Positions 59,190 through 64,000 of a stretch of 64,000 nt of DNA are shown one piece after another. Position 1 is the stretch's first letter. The number at the start of each line of letters is the position of its first letter. Made by a program: the position numbers and the translations under genes. Source of the DNA: Portulaca oleracea (Eukaryota; Streptophyta; Magnoliopsida; Caryophyllales; Portulacaceae); contig CM055871.1 in the NCBI GenBank assembly GCA_029582165.1, forward strand, positions 2,301,501-2,365,500. Reading direction: 5' to 3'. The notes beneath the pieces are model-generated. The model saw only the letters and a program-made list of their open reading frames with translations. It searched no databases and was not told where the DNA came from.

Positions 59190-61711
59190 TCAATACTCTG
59201 ATCTTAGGACCTTGCATACATCATTGGAGCCTAGAAGTAAGTCATCGTCAGTGAAGGTGATGGATGTGTTGCAGGAAACACATTGTGTGAAAGTGATGGA
59301 CGCTTCCCCCACATCTTGAACCTTGTCGGCGTAAATCTCAGGGTGTTGCAATGCAGTGGCAACATGACGACGCATTTCTTCGGGAAGATGAAAGATTTGC
59401 TCCTATGCCATTTGTGCTGGTAAGGCCTCCAAAACCCTTAGAGTTTTATCTGTAACTTTTTGAAGAAGATCTTGGTTCTTCACTTTGCTGTCATCATCTT
59501 CGAGTTCGGAACAAGAGACCATGTTAACCACAACTTTATCCCCTTTTCCCAGGAAGTCCCTCGGGAAATATTCTTCCAAAGTGAGAGGACGACGCGGATT
59601 TTGTTCGAACAACCCAGAGGGTTTGACGAACTGTTTCCTAGCGCTGTCGACCCTCTTCCCTTGCCTAACTGGTTGGGAACTTCTTTCCCCTCCTTGTTAC
59701 TTTCTTTTGCGAGATGATGGCACTTGAACCTTGTTGTTCTTCCTAGCTTTCCTCCGTGTGACGAGAGTCCATCCTCCCTCCTCTTCTAGACCTTCTGGTG
59801 CTTCAATATGTTCCTTTTGAGGGGTGCGAGCTAAAATGGGGATAAAAACTGGTTCTTGGCTCCCGAACTGGATTATCACAAGATCTTCTCTATCGCATGG
59901 AGCCAGGTGTGCCGAAATACAGTTAGTCTCGACGTTGTTGTCCAAGTCCAAGATTATCCTCCCTTCTTCAGCTAACTTCATGATGCGCTCTTTCAGGGTA
60001 ATACATTTCTCGAGAGGATGACTGACTACCCTGTGATAGCGACAGTACCTTGGGTCACTTGTCCTTCCTGCTTCTTCCGGCCTCTTTGGTTACGGGAGCT
60101 CGATAACACCCTTCTCCAGCAAGTCATCAAGCATTCCCGACAAGTCTGAATCTGGGAACGGGTATTTCTTCTCTTGCAGCTCCTTCAACGTAGGCCGTTT
60201 CTTAGCATCATTCCTCGAGAATGTGGTTTTTCTGCTTTCTTTTTGGGCTTGGAAGAGATTCGAACTGGCTCTTCAGTTGAAACAGACATGGACTCCCTCT
60301 TTGAAGTCTTCACCGGCTTTACATTCTTCTTATACTCGCTAGCACCCTTTCTTGCTTCGGACGAAGATGAAGACTTTCCCCGTCGACTCTCTATGGTAAT
60401 CTCCATGTCATGTGCCTTGGTCGCCAACTCCTAGAAGGCCCTAGGCTTGACTATTTTGAGGACGTAGAGCAGTTCCCAGTGCATACCTTGAGTGCACATG
60501 TCGACGGCTGAAGCTTCGGAGAGGCGATCCTTACACTCAAGACTAAGAGCCCTCCAACGATGGATGTATTCAAGGACTGGCTCCCCCTCCCATTGTTTGG
60601 TATTCATCAGCTCCATCATGCTAACAACACGTTGAGTGCTGTAGAACCGGTTAAGGAACTCTCGCTCCATTTTTTCCCAGCTGTTGATAGACTCGGGTTC
60701 CAAATCCGTGTACCAGTCGAATGTTATCCCTTTCAATGATCGAACGAACTGCTTCACCAGTCGGTCTCCTTCCGTCCCTGCATTTCTGCAAGTCTCGATG
60801 AAATGCGCAATGTGTTGTTTGGGGTTACCCTTTCCATCAAACTGGTTGAACTTCGAGGGTTGATAACCTTGTGGCATCCGAAACACATCGATCCTCTTCA
60901 TGTAGGGCTTCGTGTACAAGTGACTCTTGTTTGATGCCTCTCCGAGTTGAGCCCTTACTACATTAGCAATCATACTCTGGATTTGTTCCGCAGTTATTGA
61001 CCCTGAAGACGAGATCTTCTTCCCTTCGCCTTCGCCGTCACCCTTAGAAGATTCTTTATCAGACTCTTCCTTATCTGTCTCTTCGTCAGACTCTTGATAA
61101 GGGCGCTTCTCTATCTTCTTCATCAGTTTCGCGATCTGTTCACTTTTTTCGTTGATCTTTTTGTCTTTTTCCTCGCTTTCCCTAGCAAGTCTTCCCAGTA
61201 CAGCTTCCAATTCTGCTATCTTTTCTTCCATGTTGGCGGTGCCAGTTGTCATTACTGGCATGATGACAGTTTGAGTAGACTCAATCTCAGCCTCTGAAAA
61301 GATAGATTCCTCTTCAGACATTGGGGAGGAATCTTCACTGGATTAGCCTTCGCCCTCAAAGCTCTCAACCTCGAAGATCGGGTTGTTGCGAGTTTGGAGT
61401 TCGTCCATTCCACGCTGGGTAGTCATGACTGGGCCGAAAGTAGTCACAGTTCTTGGCTTCCAAGAGCGAGGAGTCCGTTGAGGCGTTCGCTGAAGGTTGG
61501 AATCAACAGCCAAATTCTTTCGTGACGGAGTTTGTGTCTTCGTAGTTGGTTCTTCCAGCAAGGCAGAAATTGCAGCAGCGACGGCGGCAACTTTCGTCAT
61601 CCTTCGAGTCATCACGCCGCTTGATGTAGCACTCGTAGTCGTTGACCCTTGGGATGAAGCTTGAACCATCCACTTTGTTGAGGGTTGAGAGACAACTTTC
61701 TCGGGTGCCAT
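59190..61711 (-). pseudogene. Gag polyprotein of LTR element, three in-frame stops and a frameshift
   Basis: Starts with MAPEKVVSQPSTKWMVQ at 61711. Features in order: a basic/Thr-rich leader; a coiled coil (EEKIAELEAVLGRLAR ... SEQIAKLMKKIEK at about 61235-61110); an acidic linker; the retrotransposon gag domain (HIAHFIETCRNAG ... FVRSLKGITFDWYTDL ... WEKMEREFLNRFYST); and a YCRYHRVVSHPLEKC zinc-knuckle-like motif near 60050. It then runs to ITFTDDDLLLGS at about 59220, just short of where a DGGSA-type protease would begin. Interruptions: TAA at 61343-61345, TAG at 60431-60433, a frameshift near 60230, TAA near 60092 and a stop near 59402. The order and spacing are otherwise intact. Structural role: capsid assembly of the retrotransposon particle. 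Confidence 0.85.
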
Positions 61712-62275
61712 CGCGTTGCTTGAGTCGAAGATGAATTGAACTTCTTAGAGAAAGAGATGAGAGGTAGAGAAGTCCCACCGAGCGTGCCAAATTTGTAAAC
61801 ACAAATTTCTAGCCTGAAATAAATAAAGACAAGAAATTGAGAAACAAATTAATTTGTATTAATATTTGAATGCATGTAGGTACAATCTCTGTATTAAATA
61901 CAATAAAGTATTCCTCTGATTCAATCTCCTAAAACTTGGGTGAGCCGAGGGCGCGAACGCTTGATCTCGATCTCAGATGCAAGTCGAGCTGAAGAACTCA
62001 GTCGTAGGTCTGTACCTTGACATGCAGGAAACTTGGAGCTTTGAACTTTTCGACCTCGATCCTTGGCGCTTGGGAGCTGGAGGCCGCTTGCAGTTCGAGA
62101 TTCTGAATTCTCTGAAGTGCGGAATGCCGAATGTCGCCGGTGTAGACTGCAGAGTGTCTTGAAAATGAGGGAGGAGACCCCTATTTATAGGCTCTGGAGG
62201 CCTAGGGTTGCCTAGGGTTTGAGTCGGATTTGGGCTTAGGCCCAAATTAATTAATTATCCCTTTATTTAAAATAA

Positions 62276-63825
62276 GGGAAATTGGATTCTAATAATATGA
62301 ACTTTTGGCCATATAAGACTTAATAATACGAACTTTCAATTTGGTTATGAGTAATATGAACTTTGACCCCCTGTTGCCCCTAGTAACACGCCACCGAGTT
62401 ACCCTTTTCTTGACTCGTCGGAGAAATGAGCTGGCGGTGGCGGCACGTTTTCTTTGATGTTTGGCCATGCCATGTCACCCATTGACTTAAAAAATTGCCA
62501 CATCAGCATCTCTCTCTTTCTTTCTCTCTCCCCTCTCTCTCTCTCTTCCCCTCATCTTCTTCGATCCACCAGACAAGCCATGACTTCTCCTCCTCTTCTC
62601 TCCATACCCAAACCCAGAAATACCCAAGTGAAACCCAAATCGGCATTAGCTTGACCGACTGTTATCCATAATTTCCAACATTTAGTTCTTTCTTTCCTTG
62701 CTCACACCACCCTCGAATCCAAACTTCAAACCCTACAACATCATCTACAACCCTAATTTCCCCTCTCAACTATGTAATCTCTTCCTTCTTCCCACAATTT
62801 CTGACCCAATTGTCTCCAGAAGGTTCGCTGCATTCATCTTCATCGTGCAATTCCATTTATTTCAAATCTGTATGTCTCTTTGGAAGTTAGTACTTGTGGA
62901 GGGAGGGAGTTAATGCAAATGGGCATGTTTTGAATTCAATGAATGCTTGAATTTATTGGCAAAGAAGAGGTTTTTGCCCCAAAGTGGGTATTTTACTCGT
63001 TGAAATTGCTTGAATTTGTACCCAAAACATGATGTTCTGGGTTTTGTGAGTGAGTTTGTGATGGATCTAGAAACTGGATTTTATCAAAATCAAGTAAAGG
63101 TGAGGTGTTTTGCATGTTTCTTCATCTGGGTTCTCTTTAATTGCAATCAAGAACCCTAATTTTTGCTGGGTTTTTTTCCTGATTGATTGATGATGCAGAA
63201 AAAACACCTCGGAGATCTTGTCCGGAGCACTCCGCACCGCCACCATCCGCCGTGCCGCCCTGCCGCGCGAAGGTCACCATCGACGGCTTCGACGACTCCA
63301 CCGCCGTCACCGGCTTGCTCGCCATGAAAACTGCGGCCGCCATGGATGAAAGACTGATGGTCGCCATTGTTAGGTGTATTTTTTTCTTCTGGGATTTTGA
63401 GTTTGTATAAACCAATTTGCAGCAATTGGGGTTGTTTTGCTTTTGTCTTTTGGTTTTTGATTTGGGTTTCACTTGGTATTTCTGGGTTTGGGTACGGAGA
63501 GAAGAGGAGGAGAAGCCATGGCCATGGCCATGGCTGTCTAGTGGATCGAAGAAGAGGAGGGGGAGAGAGGAGAGAGAAAGAAAGAGAGAGGGTGCTGATG
63601 TGGCAATTTTTTAAGTCAATGGGTGACATGGCATGGTCAAACATCAGAAAAAACGTGCCGCCACCGCCAGCTCATTTCTCCGACGAGTCAAGAAAAGGGT
63701 AACTCGGTGGCATGTTACTGGGGGCAACAGGGGGTCAAAGTTCATATTATTCAGAACCAAATCGAAAGTTCGTATTATTAAGTCTTATATGGCCAAAAGT
63801 TCATATTATTAGAATCCAATTTCCC
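62276..63825. mobile_element. Non-autonomous Mutator-like element, 1550 bp, Pack-MULE-like
   Basis: Ends GGGAAATTGGATTCTAATAA and its inverse; inverted repeats of about 235 bp (62276-62510 and 63592-63825). Perfect 8-bp target duplication TAAAATAA at 62268-62275 and 63826-63833. The sister LTR has a single TAAAATAA at the same place, so the insertion is proven by comparison. The interior is GC-rich at 63195-63365. It shares GGGAAA-TTGG ends and ACTCGTCGGA words with the element at 30867-32110, so both belong to one broad family. Confidence 0.95.
63180..63372 (-). pseudogene. Possible captured first-exon fragment (leader-peptide-like)
   Basis: Read on the minus strand from an ATG near 63367, the frame gives MATISLSSMAAAVFMASK then a Ser/Val/Arg-containing stretch ending in a Gly-rich segment. 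This is the composition of a plastid transit peptide. GC content is sharply higher than the flanks. The right neighbour is UTR-like and the left is intron-like. I cannot name the source gene. Chance composition is possible. Confidence 0.4.
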
Positions 63826-64000
63826 TAAAATAAAGAAATAATTATGATTTTCTGCATCATAATTGACACGTGTCGTGACGCTATTGGTCATGATATATTT
63901 CCATTTAAAATTTAATTAAATGGACCGCCGTAATTAGTTTTACACATGGCGGATAATGATTGGCCGAAAATAAATTTAATTTATTTTCCACGTGTAATTT

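Larger units (their letters stand above)
56598..59215 (+). mobile_element. 5'-truncated Ty3/gypsy fragment inside gag element
   Basis: Plus-strand sequence begins abruptly in RNase H and runs through integrase to 3' untranslated repeats. The breakpoint at left is near 56598, and at right near 59215, where the host gag frame resumes (LLLGS). It has no RT and no left LTR. A 3' LTR edge is not certain, although a TTTAAATACATTG promoter-like box lies near 58707. It is antisense to the host element. Confidence 0.75.
54095..64000 (-). mobile_element. Gag-only LTR retrotransposon with nested insertions
   Basis: Direct LTRs: the left at 54095-54777 (TGTAAACAC...CCTACA, 683 bp), the right from 61794 and continuing past the window end. 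Reading on the minus strand, the right LTR is 5' and is followed by AATTTGGCACGCTCGGTGGG, a primer-site-like sequence. Then comes a gag polyprotein (from 61711), and at the far end the purine-rich CTCGAAGGGGGC before the 3' LTR. No RT or integrase of its own is seen, so it fits non-autonomous TR-GAG-type elements. The two LTRs are roughly 97% identical over the first 470 bp by eye. Insertions: a Ty3/gypsy fragment at about 56598-59215 and a MULE at 62276-63825. Confidence 0.85.
61794..64000 (-). repeat. LTR (5' copy), interrupted by MULE, runs off window
   Basis: Matches 54095-54777 from its first base. The match stops at 62275, where the MULE begins, resumes at 63826, and is still running at 64000. 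About 25 more bases would complete it. Confidence 0.9.

Overview
This window is nuclear DNA of a flowering plant, most likely a eudicot; the species cannot be named from sequence alone. The evidence is one long intron-rich gene with GT-AG introns, an N-terminal plastid-targeting-like leader, AT-rich intergenic DNA, and dense nested plant transposons (Mutator-like elements, Ty3/gypsy and Ty1/copia LTR retrotransposons, a Stowaway MITE, LINE fragments). I see no operon, tRNA, rRNA or CRISPR array.

Layout. 1-7031: repeat-rich upstream DNA with a 3.46-kb Mutator-like element (1214-4669, 9-bp target duplication) holding a decayed FAR1-domain transposase fragment and a 413-bp tandem duplication. 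It is followed by a possible endogenous pararetrovirus-like leader and promoter pointing left (about 5880-6700). 7032-27962: the only convincing host gene, a class-3 (BE1/EMB2729-type) glucan branching enzyme homologue. It has 21 exons on the + strand, and the spliced CDS is 2709 nt (902 aa) with every junction in phase. Its introns carry a Stowaway MITE, two small palindromic MITEs, LINE fragments, an LTR element (16.9-19.3 kb) and a Ty3/gypsy relic that separates the last 33-nt exon from the rest of the gene. 27963-30866: 3' UTR and repeats. 30867-32110: a non-autonomous Mutator-like element next to a TA microsatellite. 32184-43969: an 11.8-kb Mutator-like element with about 85-bp inverted ends embedded in TA microsatellite. 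It carries a + strand Ulp1/C48-like gene and a - strand FAR1/MURA-type transposase, both damaged, separated by GACCAC/GATCAC-rich repeats. 44508-54090: a degraded minus-strand LTR retroelement with long LTR-like DNA, interrupted by a Ty1/copia relic (to 48989). 54095-64000: a gag-only LTR element on the minus strand with 683-bp LTRs. It is disrupted internally by an antisense 5'-truncated Ty3/gypsy fragment (about 56598-59215), and its right LTR is split by a 1550-bp Mutator-like element with a perfect 8-bp target duplication, provable against the uninterrupted left LTR.

How the parts relate. The host gene product would act in plastid carbohydrate metabolism, but two of the three GH13 catalytic acids are substituted, so a non-catalytic or divergent role is likely. 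The Ulp1-like and transposase genes form one transposon. The Ulp1-like domain also lacks the usual catalytic Cys and His. Most of the rest is layered insertions that can be ordered by who interrupts whom.
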